Of a stretch of 64,000 nt of DNA, positions 35,200-43,865 are shown piece after piece. A program made the position numbers and the translations under genes. Within the stretch, counting starts at the first letter, position 1; each line of letters starts with the position of its first letter. This stretch comes from Acidovorax delafieldii (lineage in GTDB: Bacteria > Pseudomonadota > Gammaproteobacteria > Burkholderiales > Burkholderiaceae_C), in the NCBI RefSeq assembly GCF_007993815.1, contig NZ_VJWE01000011.1:1178001-1242000 (forward strand), given 5' to 3'. The notes beneath the pieces were generated by a model. It was not told the DNA's origin. It worked only from the letters and a program-made list of their open reading frames with translations, and did not search any database.

Positions 35200-38105
35200 T
35201 CGCCGCCCAGGTGGTTGCCCAGGATGCCCGCCAGCTCAAACATGCCCGCGCTGTCCTTGCCGAACACGGCGCGCAGCTTGTCGTCAGCGACGATGGTGCG
35301 CTTGTCCTTGGGGTCTTGCAGGTTGTGGGCCTTGATGTATTCCCACATCTTCTTCACGGCCTCGGGGCGCGCCACCGGCTCGTTGCCGATCACGGCGGCC
35401 AGGGCTGCGCTGGGGGCCTTGCCCGCGGCGGCCTTGCGCGGGGCTTTGGCAGCCGTCGTTTTGGCTGCGGCCTTCTTTGCAGGAGCTTTTTTGGCGGCAG
35501 CGCTAGTGGCTTTTGCCTTGGTTGCTATTGTTTTTGAAGCGGCGCCCGGGCGGGGTGGGAACTTGCTGGGCGCGAATTCAAAGTTGACCTTGCCCGCCTC
35601 CTTGTCCCACGCCAGGTGGGCCTTGAAGTTGCGGCGCGTGCGCATGCTCACGAACTTGTCGAGCAGGTCGGTCTTGCCGGTCTCCAGCAGCTTGTGCATC
35701 TGCTCGCGCTCCACAGGCTGTTGCAGGATGATCTTGCCGCTCTTGAAGGTGCAGCTGGGCGTCGGCTGCGCCGCGGTGGGCACGGCCTTGCTGCACACGT
35801 AGTTGCTGCCGTGTTCGTGCACTTCCGATCCGCAGATGGGGCAAGGGCCGAGCGCGGCGTCTTCAAACTCCACGATCTCGCCGGACTCTTCGCCCTTCTT
35901 GTCGTCGCCGAAGTCGAATTCGAGCTTGTAGTTGTGCGCCTCGTCGTCGTACTTGATGACGATCTCGGACGTGAAGGGCCAGCCCGCCTTGGAGCGGAAG
36001 CCCTCCAGCGGCCCGATCTTCTTGTCCCGCAGCAGGGCATTGGCCTCTGCCGTCTCGAACGTGCGGCCTGCGGGTGATTTGCCGAAGCTGAATCCACAAG
36101 GCTCCGCGCCCGCCTTGCCCACGCAGGCAAAGCGGCGGTAGTTCTCCTTCACCACGCCGCCGCAGTTGGGGCAGGGCGATTCCAGCGTGGCGTAGTCGCC
36201 GGGGATGGTGTCGCGGTCGTATTCCTTGGCCTTCTTGACCATGCGCTCGGTCATGGCGGCGATCTCGGCCATGAAGGCTTCGCGGCTCAGTTGGCCCTTT
36301 TCCATTTGCGAGAGCTTGTACTCCCACTCGCCGGTCAGGTCGGCACGGCAGAGTTCTTCCACTTCCAGACCGCGCAGCAGCGTCATGAGCTGGAAGGCCT
36401 TGGCCGTGGGGATGATTTCGCGGCCTTCGCGCAGCATGTACTTTTCGGTCAGCAGGCCTTCGATGATGGCCGCGCGCGTGGCAGGCGTGCCCAGGCCTTT
36501 TTCCTGCATGGCTTCGCGCAGTTCGTCGTCGTCGATCTGCTTGCCCGCGCTTTCCATGGCGCCCAGCAGCGTGGCTTCGGAGTAGCGTGCGGGGGGCTTG
36601 GTCTTGAGGCCCTTGGGGTCGGCAGCCAGGGTGTTGACGCTCTCGCCGGGCTTCACCGGCACCAGGTTCTGGCCCTTGTCGCCATCCTTGCCGCCTTCCA
36701 CTTCGTCGGCGGCTTCCTTGCCGTAGATGGCCAGCCAGCCCGGCTTGACCAGCACCTTGCCTTCAGTCTTGAAGCTATGGGGCGCTACCGTCGAAATGCG
36801 GGTCGTCACCGTGTACTCGGCGCTCGGGAAGAACACGGCCATGAAACGGCGCACGACCAGGTCGTACAGCTTTTGCTCAGCCTCGCTCAGGCCGCTCGGT
36901 GCCTGCAGCGTGGGGATGATGGCGAAGTGATCGCTGACCTTGCTGTTGTCGAAGATGCGCTTGGACGGGCGCACGTAGTTGTTGTTCAGCGCGGTGAGCG
37001 CGTGCGGCGCCAGGTGCCGCATGCCGCTGTCGGCCAGCATCTCGAAGGTCTGCTTGGCCACCGGCAGGTAGTCCTCGGGCAGCGCGCGCGAGTCGGTACG
37101 TGGGTAGGTCAGGGCCTTGTGGCGCTCGTACAGGCTTTGCGCAAGGGCCAGCGTGGTCTTGGCCGAGAAGCCGAACTTGCCGTTGGCCTCGCGCTGCAGG
37201 CTGGTCAGGTCGAACAGCAGGGGCGACGCCTGGGTGGTGGGCTTGCTCTCTTCGGTGACCGTGGCCTGCTTGCCGCGCACAGCGTTGGCTATTGACTGTG
37301 CCTCGGCGGCGGACCACACACGGTCCGCGCGCATTTCCACATCCTCGCCCTTCTTCCACTTGGGGTCGAACCACTTGGCGGGGTACTCGCCGGCTTCCGC
37401 GCCAAAGGTGGCGTGGATTTCCCAATAGTCGCGGCTGATGAACTTGCGGATCTTCTCCTCGCGCTCCACCACCAGCGACAGCGTGGGCGTCTGCACCCGG
37501 CCCACGGTGGTCAGGAAGAACCCACCATCGCGCGAGTTGAACGCCGTCATGGCCCGCGTGCCATTGATGCCCACCAGCCAGTCGGCCTCGGAGCGGCTGC
37601 GGGCCGCGCTGGCCAGGCCCGCCATCTGCTGCTCGGTGCGCAGCGCATCAAAGCCGTCGCGGATGGCCTGGGGCGTCATGGACTGCAGCCACAGGCGCTT
37701 GACCGGTTTGCCCAGGGGCTTGGCGCCACCGGCGTACTGTTCGATCAGGCGGAAGATCAGCTCTCCCTCGCGGCCCGCGTCGCAGGCGTTGATGAGCTGT
37801 GTCACGTCCTTGCGCTTGGCCTGCTTGACCACCGCGTTCAGGCGGCTCTTGGTCTTGTCCACGGGCTTCAGGTCAAAGTACGGCGGGATCACAGGCAGGT
37901 GCGCAAAGCTCCACTTGCCGCGCTTCACGTCAAACTGCTCGGGGGCTTGGATCTCCACCAGGTGGCCCACGGCGCTGGTGACTACATAGCGGTCGTTCTC
38001 GAAGTGGTCTTCGTGCTTCTCGAACTTGCCCGCCACGGGGGTCAGCGCGCGCACGATGTCTTGCGCCACCGAGGGTTTCTCTGCAATTACCAGGGTCTTG
38101 GTCAT
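35196..38105 (-). CDS. topB: DNA topoisomerase III with H1-like linker and SWIB domain
   Basis: A 969-residue type IA topoisomerase that relaxes or decatenates DNA by single-strand passage. The Toprim domain is clear (LVIAEKPSVAQDIV at the start, NACDAGREGELIF near 107) and the active-site tyrosine lies in LTYPRTDSRALP. Zinc-ribbon-like Cys groups follow in the second half. The C-terminus is unusual: residues about 850-898 are a Lys/Ala-rich linker (KKAPAKKAAAKTTAAKAP), and 899-969 are a SWIB/MDM2 domain (MWEYIKAHNLQDPKDKR, ADDKLRAVFGK). A dispersed repeat copy lies in frame in the linker. The stop overlaps a small lipoprotein gene. It is divergent from a SET-domain gene, with 119 bp between. 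Confidence 0.95.
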   Translation of the reverse strand: MTKTLVIAEKPSVAQDIVRALTPVAGKFEKHEDHFENDRYVVTSAVGHLVEIQAPEQFDVKRGKWSFAHLPVIPPYFDLKPVDKTKSRLNAVVKQAKRKDVTQLINACDAGREGELIFRLIEQYAGGAKPLGKPVKRLWLQSMTPQAIRDGFDALRTEQQMAGLASAARSRSEADWLVGINGTRAMTAFNSRDGGFFLTTVGRVQTPTLSLVVEREEKIRKFISRDYWEIHATFGAEAGEYPAKWFDPKWKKGEDVEMRADRVWSAAEAQSIANAVRGKQATVTEESKPTTQASPLLFDLTSLQREANGKFGFSAKTTLALAQSLYERHKALTYPRTDSRALPEDYLPVAKQTFEMLADSGMRHLAPHALTALNNNYVRPSKRIFDNSKVSDHFAIIPTLQAPSGLSEAEQKLYDLVVRRFMAVFFPSAEYTVTTRISTVAPHSFKTEGKVLVKPGWLAIYGKEAADEVEGGKDGDKGQNLVPVKPGESVNTLAADPKGLKTKPPARYSEATLLGAMESAGKQIDDDELREAMQEKGLGTPATRAAIIEGLLTEKYMLREGREIIPTAKAFQLMTLLRGLEVEELCRADLTGEWEYKLSQMEKGQLSREAFMAEIAAMTERMVKKAKEYDRDTIPGDYATLESPCPNCGGVVKENYRRFACVGKAGAEPCGFSFGKSPAGRTFETAEANALLRDKKIGPLEGFRSKAGWPFTSEIVIKYDDEAHNYKLEFDFGDDKKGEESGEIVEFEDAALGPCPICGSEVHEHGSNYVCSKAVPTAAQPTPSCTFKSGKIILQQPVEREQMHKLLETGKTDLLDKFVSMRTRRNFKAHLAWDKEAGKVNFEFAPSKFPPRPGAASKTIATKAKATSAAAKKAPAKKAAAKTTAAKAPRKAAAGKAPSAALAAVIGNEPVARPEAVKKMWEYIKAHNLQDPKDKRTIVADDKLRAVFGKDSAGMFELAGILGNHLGGE
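35482..35540 (-). repeat. Dispersed repeat, copy 5 (inside topB)
   Basis: On the minus strand GCTTCAAAAACAATAGC, CCAAGGCAAAAGC, CACTAGCGCTGCCGCC. It matches copy 2 (reverse complement) and copy 1 over most of its length. It encodes residues about 856-875 of TopB in frame. Confidence 0.65.
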
Positions 38106-38224
38106 TTTTTGGTTTCTCGCCAGTCTGGCTGTCCGGCATCCGGCCGGTCGCTTCTACAATTCGTTGCCTCACGCGTACACGCGCACGCGCATGTGTGCAT
38201 ATTCAAGTTAACAGAGTTTTTGCC

Positions 38225-38779
38225 ATGCCCCGCACCGCACCGCCTGCAACCCCGACCCCCGCGCAGGGCCGTCGCATCCAGACCCGGCGTTCGGGCGTGC
38301 ACGGCAAGGGCGTTTTTGCCGTGCAGGATATTGCAGAGGGCGAAGTCCTTGTCGAATACACGGGTGAAGTGATCGGCTGGCAGGAGGCGCAGGACCGGCA
38401 CCCGCACGACCCCTTGCAGCCCAACCACACGTTCTACTTCCATGTGGATGAAGACCACGTGATCGATGCAAAGTTCGGTGGCAATTCGTCGCGCTGGATC
38501 AACCACAGCTGCAACCCCAACTGTTATGCCGACGAGCGGGACGGCCGCATTTTCATCACCGCGCTGCGCAACATCCAGGCGGGCGAAGAGCTGAACTACG
38601 ACTACGGCCTGATCATTGAAGAGCGCTACACCCCGAAGCTCAAGGCCGAATACCCCTGCTGGTGTGGCAGCCCCAACTGCCGGGGCACGCTGCTGGCGCC
38701 CAAGCGCGGCTGGGCACCTCCCGTGCCGCTGCCGCCGTCCAAACCTTCCGCCAAGGCCGCCAAAAAGGCCCGGCGATGA
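38225..38779 (+). CDS. SET domain protein lysine methyltransferase
   Basis: A 184-residue protein with a complete SET domain. Visible are the start GVHGKGVFAVQDIAEGEVLV, the SAM-site INHSCNPNC, the catalytic NYDYG and a post-SET Cys cluster (CWCGSPNCRG). The C-terminal tail is Lys/Ala-rich (KPSAKAAKKARR). Such proteins transfer methyl groups from SAM to Lys of other proteins; in Chlamydia a SET protein methylates histone-like proteins (from memory). The ATG at 38225 is the first good start; TACAAT at about 38155-38160 could be a -10. It is divergent from topB and its stop overlaps birA by four bases (ATGA). Confidence 0.9.
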   Translation: MPRTAPPATPTPAQGRRIQTRRSGVHGKGVFAVQDIAEGEVLVEYTGEVIGWQEAQDRHPHDPLQPNHTFYFHVDEDHVIDAKFGGNSSRWINHSCNPNCYADERDGRIFITALRNIQAGEELNYDYGLIIEERYTPKLKAEYPCWCGSPNCRGTLLAPKRGWAPPVPLPPSKPSAKAAKKARR

Positions 38780-39630
38780 ATGCCCCCATCCGCTGGCCTG
38801 CCGAGGCCGTCTGGGAAGCGGTGTCACCGCTGTTACCGGGCTTTACCGTCGAGGTGCTGCCCACCATCGACTCCACCAACACCGAATTGATGCGCCGTGC
38901 GCGCAACGGCCAGTGCGAGCCCACCTTGCTGGTGGCCGAGCAGCAGACTGCCGGGCGCGGGCGGCTGGGGCGGGTGTGGCAAAGCGATGTGGGGGCTTCT
39001 CTCATGATGTCCTTGGGACTGCCGCTGGCCCCCCAGGACTGGTCCGGCCTGTCGCTCGCCGTGGGGGTGAGCGTGGCTGAAAGCCTGCAGCCCGTGCTGC
39101 CTGCGCTGGGGGCGGGGCAGCCTGCGCGTGTGGGGCTCAAGTGGCCCAACGACCTGTGGCTGGGCGGCGCTGCGGGCGACCGCAAGCTGGGTGGCATCCT
39201 GGTGGAGACGGCCAGTTTTGTGGCACCCCAGGCTGTGGCTTCGCAGGCCAGCACCAGCACCGCGCGCTATGTGGTGGTGGGCATTGGCATCAACGTGCTG
39301 CCGCGCAGCCCCGAGGGCATGAGCATGCCCCCCGGCAGCCTGCAGGAGGTGGAGCCGGGCCTGGACGCACCCACCGCCCTGCTGCGGATCGTGCCGCCGC
39401 TGGTGGCCATGCTGCAGTCGTTTGCGGGCTATGGGTTTGCGCCCATGCAGCCCCGCTTTGCGGCACGTGATGTGCTGCAGGGCCGCGCGGTGACGCTGAG
39501 CGACGGCCACACCGGCACCGCGCATGGCGTGGGCGATGATGGCGCGCTGCTGGTGCACACAGCCGGTGGCATGCAGGCCATCACCAGTTCTGAAATCAGC
39601 GTCCGGCCGGCGGCGGTGCCACCGGTGTGA
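38776..39630 (+). CDS. birA: Biotin-[acetyl-CoA-carboxylase] ligase, without N-terminal HTH
   Basis: A 284-residue biotin protein ligase. It begins directly with the catalytic domain (EVLPTIDSTNTELMRRA), has the biotin/ATP-site GRGRLGRVW and KWPNDLWLGG, and ends with the small C-terminal domain (GTAHGVGDDGALLV). The DNA-binding domain of E. coli BirA is missing, so it should be an enzyme only and not a repressor. It overlaps the SET gene by four bases, so the two are translationally coupled. The following gene codes for a SPOR protein. Confidence 0.95.
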   Translation: MNAPIRWPAEAVWEAVSPLLPGFTVEVLPTIDSTNTELMRRARNGQCEPTLLVAEQQTAGRGRLGRVWQSDVGASLMMSLGLPLAPQDWSGLSLAVGVSVAESLQPVLPALGAGQPARVGLKWPNDLWLGGAAGDRKLGGILVETASFVAPQAVASQASTSTARYVVVGIGINVLPRSPEGMSMPPGSLQEVEPGLDAPTALLRIVPPLVAMLQSFAGYGFAPMQPRFAARDVLQGRAVTLSDGHTGTAHGVGDDGALLVHTAGGMQAITSSEISVRPAAVPPV

Positions 39631-39676
39631 GACAGTTTCCTCTTCCGATGCGAGTGTTCTTGAAAGGCCGCGCCCC

Positions 39677-40408
39677 ATGCTCCGTCTTGCCGTGATCGTG
39701 CTGCTGCTGGCCAACGCGGGCTACTACGCGTGGTCGCAGGGGCTGCTGCGCCAGTTTGGCTATGCGCCGCAAGAGCAGTCCGAGCCCCAGCGCATGAATC
39801 AGCAGATCCGGCCCGAGACGCTGCAGATCCTGAAGGTCAACCCCAGCAAGACCTCCTCTGCTGCGCCCCCCGCCCCCACCCCTGCTTCCCCATCCCAGGC
39901 CACCGCCGCCAACTATTCCCCCACCCCCGCCTCCACACCGGCTGCCCCGGCCCCCGCAGAATCCGCCGAGTGCCTGCAGGCCGGCGTCTTCGACGAGCGC
40001 CAGGCCGAAGTGCTGCGCACGGCGGCTGCTGGCTTGCCCTCAGGCAGCTGGATGCTGGAGCCCACGCCCGTGCCGGGCCGCTGGATGGTCTACATGGGGC
40101 GCTTTGACGATGTGGAAACACTGGACCGCAAACGTGCCGAGCTGCGCGCCCGCAAGGTGGACCACGACCGCGCCGGGGGCACGCTCGAACTGGGCTTGTC
40201 GCTGGGCCGCTTTGCATCGAAAGAGGCGGCCGAGCGCGAGCTGGCCAACCTCGGCAACAAAGGTGTGCGCACGGCGCGCGTGATCCAGGAGCGCGCCGAA
40301 TCCCCCGGCTTCACGCTGCGCCTGTCCGCCGTGAACGACGCGCTGCGGGCACAGCTGGATGTGCTGCGCACGGCCATGGCGGGCAAGACGCTGCGCACCT
40401 GCGGCTGA
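39677..40408 (+). CDS. SPOR-domain membrane protein
   Basis: A 243-residue inner-membrane protein. A single helix lies at residues 2-20 (MLRLAVIVLLLANAGYYAW), then comes a Pro/Ala/Thr-rich linker, and the C-terminal half has the SPOR-like repeat pattern (WMVYMGRFDDVETLDRKRAE and LGRFASKEAAERELANLG). SPOR domains bind denuded peptidoglycan at the division site. The start at 39677 is the ATG right before the helix. It lies 46 bp after birA. Confidence 0.85.
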   Translation: MLRLAVIVLLLANAGYYAWSQGLLRQFGYAPQEQSEPQRMNQQIRPETLQILKVNPSKTSSAAPPAPTPASPSQATAANYSPTPASTPAAPAPAESAECLQAGVFDERQAEVLRTAAAGLPSGSWMLEPTPVPGRWMVYMGRFDDVETLDRKRAELRARKVDHDRAGGTLELGLSLGRFASKEAAERELANLGNKGVRTARVIQERAESPGFTLRLSAVNDALRAQLDVLRTAMAGKTLRTCG

Positions 40409-40419
40409 GCACCTTCACC

Positions 40420-41163
40420 ATGAACGAAGAGCCGACATCCATCCAGTGCGGCGAGCACGGAGAGGCCGCACCCACCTACGTGTGCGGCCACCTGTGCCGC
40501 CACCCGGTGCAACGCTGGTTTTGCGATGCGCCGTCGCCAGACACCCCTTACCCGGACGCCTGGTGTGCGAGCTGCCATACCGAGCTGCTCAAGACAGGCG
40601 GCGAGTGGAACGAACACAACGCTGACTGCCTGGACCTCCAGATCCTGTGCCACCACTGCTACCAGGACGCCATGGCACGCAGCGTGGAGGCCCTGGACGG
40701 TGATGTCGAAGCCGCCTGGATCGATGCGGTGACACAGGGCCACCATGCGCTGCGGGACAAGCAGCGCGCACTGGAGCAGGACCACGGCATTTCGCACTTT
40801 GAACGCTGGGACTACGACCAGGCGGCAGGCACCTTGACCTTTTCAGACGGCGGTGTGCCCCGTCTGGTGGCCGACATCGAGTTCATCGGCTCCGTGTCGG
40901 AGGCCAGCGGCACCTGGCTGTGGGCCTGGGCCAATTTCCACAACGAGGCCCCGGTGGTGTCGCGCATCGCTGCGGTGCGGGAGTGGGGCGAAGCCCAAGG
41001 CTTCCTGCACCTCACGGTGCCGCTGTGGAAGGGCGATGCCACCGATGGCTGGGAGCTGTCGGGCGTGGCCGCGCAGGTGCTGGGCGCCCAGGGCGTGTAC
41101 CGCGTGCCCACGGGCCGGGGCTTTTTGTACATGGCCCTGATGTCGGTGCAGCGCGTGGCGTGA
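40420..41163 (+). CDS. DUF6882 protein with Cys-rich N-terminus
   Basis: A 247-residue cytoplasmic protein. The first 90 residues have Cys/His groups of zinc-binding type (CGEHG, CGHLC, WCASCH, CHHCYQ). The rest matches DUF6882 by its pattern (WDYDQAAGTLTFSDGGVPRL, GSVSEASGTWLWAWANFHNE). DUF6882 proteins are uncharacterised. It starts 11 bp after the SPOR gene, so it is likely in the same transcript as birA and SPOR. The MBL-fold gene converges on it. Confidence 0.75.
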   Translation: MNEEPTSIQCGEHGEAAPTYVCGHLCRHPVQRWFCDAPSPDTPYPDAWCASCHTELLKTGGEWNEHNADCLDLQILCHHCYQDAMARSVEALDGDVEAAWIDAVTQGHHALRDKQRALEQDHGISHFERWDYDQAAGTLTFSDGGVPRLVADIEFIGSVSEASGTWLWAWANFHNEAPVVSRIAAVREWGEAQGFLHLTVPLWKGDATDGWELSGVAAQVLGAQGVYRVPTGRGFLYMALMSVQRVA

Positions 41164-41194
41164 GCACGGTTGCTGCGCCAACCCCGGTGCAGCG

Positions 41195-42199
41195 CTATGG
41201 CAGCGGTATGGCGCGCGTCTCGCCCTGCCGCATGAGCCAGACGCGGTCCAGCGGCAGGCCACGTTGCGCGAGCGCGGCGGCCAGGTCGCGCGGCGGGTGG
41301 TCGAAGGCCTCCTGCGTCAGCATGAACGTGCCCCAGTGCACACCCATGGCCTGCCTGGCCTCTACATCCAGCATGAGTTGCACGGCGTCCTCGGGGTTCA
41401 CGTGCATGGGCTTCATGAAGTCGCGGGGCAGATAGGCGCCGATGGGCAGGGCCAGAAAGTCCACCGGCCCCAGGCGCTGGCGGATGGCCTTGAAGTCGTC
41501 GCTGTAGCCCGTGTCGCCCGGGAACAGAAAGCGCCAGGGCGCAGCCGCCTGCGGGCGCGCCCATTCCAGCAGGTACCCACCCCACAGCGAGGCATTCGTA
41601 TCCCACGGGGTGCGGCGGCTCCAGTGCTGTGACGGCGTGAACACCACGCGCACGTCGGGGGCGATGTCGGCGTGCTCCCACCAGTTCAGCGCGGTGACGG
41701 GGCCCATGCCCCGCTGTGTGAACCAGTCGGCCAGCCCCAGCGGCACCACAAAGCGGGGCGACTGGCCCGCGTCGCGCAGGCGGCGCAAGGTGCCGTAGCA
41801 CAGGTGGTCGTAGTGGTTGTGCGAGATCAGCACCACATCGATGGGCGGCAGGTCCTCGGGCGCCAGGGGCGCAGGCACACGGCGCGGGGCACCGAAGCGG
41901 CCCAGGGGGCCCGCAAAATCGCACAGCGTGGGGTCGATCAGCACGTTCAGCCCCGCCACCTGCAGCAGCATGGAGACATGGCCCAGCCAGGTGATCACGG
42001 GCGCCTGCTGGCGCTGCGCCAGGCGCGCGGGGTCCACGGGCTGCGTCCACTGCCGGGCAAAGGCCGCGTAGCCACCCGCCGGTTCGCTGCGCGGCTTGAA
42101 ATCGCCGCGCAGCGAGCGCCAGACCATTTCGTACCAGGGGAAGTTGCCGATCACCACGGCAGGGTGCGTGTTGGCAAAGCGGCGGGGCGGTGAGGTCAT
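41195..42199 (-). CDS. MBL-fold metallo-hydrolase (NAPE-PLD/UlaG-like)
   Basis: A 334-residue metallo-beta-lactamase-fold hydrolase. The zinc site is seen as SHNHYDHL, with further ligands at PGDTGY and in the C-terminal VHWGTF. The N-terminus ITWLGHVSMLLQVAGLNVLI is the standard opening of this group, which includes N-acylphosphatidylethanolamine phospholipase D and UlaG. The substrate is unknown. The start at 42199 fits the family; the long frame further upstream runs into the histidine-kinase gene and is not real. It is leftward and 131 bp after the kinase stop. Confidence 0.92.
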   Translation of the reverse strand: MTSPPRRFANTHPAVVIGNFPWYEMVWRSLRGDFKPRSEPAGGYAAFARQWTQPVDPARLAQRQQAPVITWLGHVSMLLQVAGLNVLIDPTLCDFAGPLGRFGAPRRVPAPLAPEDLPPIDVVLISHNHYDHLCYGTLRRLRDAGQSPRFVVPLGLADWFTQRGMGPVTALNWWEHADIAPDVRVVFTPSQHWSRRTPWDTNASLWGGYLLEWARPQAAAPWRFLFPGDTGYSDDFKAIRQRLGPVDFLALPIGAYLPRDFMKPMHVNPEDAVQLMLDVEARQAMGVHWGTFMLTQEAFDHPPRDLAAALAQRGLPLDRVWLMRQGETRAIPLP

Positions 42200-42330
42200 G
42201 GTGGGGGGCTGCGTCCGTGCAAAAAGATCGGGCCAGGCTACGAGGCCGCATGATGCCGGATGCCCGGTGCTGTGGCGGGTTGCCAGCGCATCAACCCTGC
42301 AGCGCGACGGCCTTGTCTTCTGCCATAGGG

Positions 42331-43782
42331 TCAGCTGCCCGCCACCACGTCCCGCGCCGCAAACCGCACGCTGAAGCGCGCGCCGGGCGGGGTCTGGCCA
42401 GGGCGCGCGTCTTCGAGCGTGACCTCGGCATCGTGCTTGCTGGCGATCTCCAGCACGATGGGCAGGCCCAGGCCGGAGCCGTCGGCCTCGCTGCCCAGGG
42501 CGCGGTAGAACGGCTGGAACACCAGCTCGCGCTCGGCCTCGGGCACGCCGGGGCCGGAGTCCTCGACCTGCAGCAGCAGCACATGGCCGAAGGTGTCGGC
42601 CAGCACGCGGGCGGTGACCACGCCGGGCTTGTCGGGCGTGGAGGGGGTGTAGTTGATGGCGTTGTCCACCAGGTTGCGCACCAGCTCCTTGAGCAGCGTG
42701 GGGTTGCCGTCGATCAGCACGCCCGGCGATCCGGGCTCGGCGCCGTCGTAGCCCAGGTCGATGTGCTTGTCGAGCGCACGGGGCACCGAGTCGCGCACCA
42801 CCTCGATCACCAGGCGCGCCAGGTCGCAGGGCTGGCGGGCAATGCCCACGCCGCTGCCCTCGGCCCGCGCCAGCGCCAGCAGCTGGTTGACGGTGTGTGT
42901 GGCGCGGATGCTGGAGCGCCCGATCTGCTGCAGCGAGCGCTTGAGCTCTTCGGTGCTGGTGCCTTCGCGCTGGGCCAGGTCGGCTTGCATGCGCAGGCCC
43001 GCCAGCGGGGTCTTGAGCTGGTGGGCTGCATCGGCCAGAAAGCGCTTTTGCGTGGCCAGCGAATCGTTCAGCCGCGTGAGCAGGTCGTTGACGGACGACA
43101 CCAGTGGCGCCACTTCGAGAGGCACGGTGCGGTCGTCCAGCGGCGAGAGGTCGTCGGGGTTGCGCGCGCGGATGCGCTGCTCCAGCTGGTTGAGCGGCTG
43201 GATGCCCCGTGCCAGCGCCAGCCACACCAGCAGCACCGCCAGCGGCAGGATGACGAACTGCGGCAGCATCACGCCCTTGATGATTTCGGTGGCCAGCACG
43301 CTGCGTTTTTCGCGCGTCTCGGCCACCTGGACCAGCGCCACCGGCGTGTCTTTCAGCGGCAGGCGCACCCAGATGTAGGCCACGCGGATGTCGATGCCGC
43401 GCATCTCGGCATCGCGCAGCCGCACCTCGCCCGACAGGGGCACCTCGTCGCTTGGGGGCTCGGGCAGTTCGCGCTCGCCCGAAAGGAACTCGCCGCCCGG
43501 GCCGATGACCTGGTAGTACACGATGTCGGAGTCGTCAGCCCGCAGGATCTCGCTGGCGGGCTGGGGCAGGTTGAACTGGGCCTTGTCGCCCACCACGCTC
43601 ACCAGTTGGGCGAGTGCGTGGGCGTTGTACTCCAGCGCGCGGTCAAACGGCTTGTTGGCCAGGCCCTGCGCCACCAGCCAGGTCAGCGCCAGGCTCACAG
43701 GCCACAGCAGCAGCAGCGGCGTGAGCATCCAGTCCAGGATTTCGCCGAACAGGGAGCGCTGCTCGCGCTGGAAGATCTTCAC
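42331..43782 (-). CDS. Sensor histidine kinase (TctE-like)
   Basis: A 483-residue membrane kinase. Two helices (about residues 17-41 and 170-190) bracket a periplasmic domain of the 2CSK_N type. Then come a HAMP-like linker, the phospho-acceptor His254 in DAAHQLKTPLAGL, and the ATPase domain with N, G1 (DSGPGVP) and G2 (GSGLGL) boxes. It starts at a GTG. Its partner response regulator is just upstream in the same direction, with a dispersed repeat between. The stimulus is unknown; by similarity to TctE a tricarboxylate is possible. Confidence 0.93.
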   Translation of the reverse strand: MKIFQREQRSLFGEILDWMLTPLLLLWPVSLALTWLVAQGLANKPFDRALEYNAHALAQLVSVVGDKAQFNLPQPASEILRADDSDIVYYQVIGPGGEFLSGERELPEPPSDEVPLSGEVRLRDAEMRGIDIRVAYIWVRLPLKDTPVALVQVAETREKRSVLATEIIKGVMLPQFVILPLAVLLVWLALARGIQPLNQLEQRIRARNPDDLSPLDDRTVPLEVAPLVSSVNDLLTRLNDSLATQKRFLADAAHQLKTPLAGLRMQADLAQREGTSTEELKRSLQQIGRSSIRATHTVNQLLALARAEGSGVGIARQPCDLARLVIEVVRDSVPRALDKHIDLGYDGAEPGSPGVLIDGNPTLLKELVRNLVDNAINYTPSTPDKPGVVTARVLADTFGHVLLLQVEDSGPGVPEAERELVFQPFYRALGSEADGSGLGLPIVLEIASKHDAEVTLEDARPGQTPPGARFSVRFAARDVVAGS

Positions 43783-43798
43783 AGCGGCCGCCGTGGCA

Positions 43799-43865
43799 TT
43801 TTTGAGGCCAAAACACCCGATAGCGCTACATTCATATGCACAAGCTGCTATCGTTTTGATAGTTA
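43799..43865 (+). repeat. Dispersed repeat, copy 6 (between regulator and kinase genes)
   Basis: TTTTTGAGGCCAAAACACCC, GATAGCGCTA, CATATGC, AGCTGCTATCGTTTTGATAG. It matches copies 4 and 7. It fills nearly all of the 80-bp gap between the response-regulator stop and the kinase GTG start. Confidence 0.75.

Noticed and set aside
38662-38775. Longer start for birA that would add about 38 residues
   Set aside because: The extra part lies inside the SET gene in another frame and has no HTH-like pattern; the ATGA overlap start is better.
41195-43225. 676-codon frame running from the MBL-fold gene into the histidine kinase gene
   Set aside because: Only the first 334 codons from 42199 are MBL-like; the rest is a shadow of the kinase.
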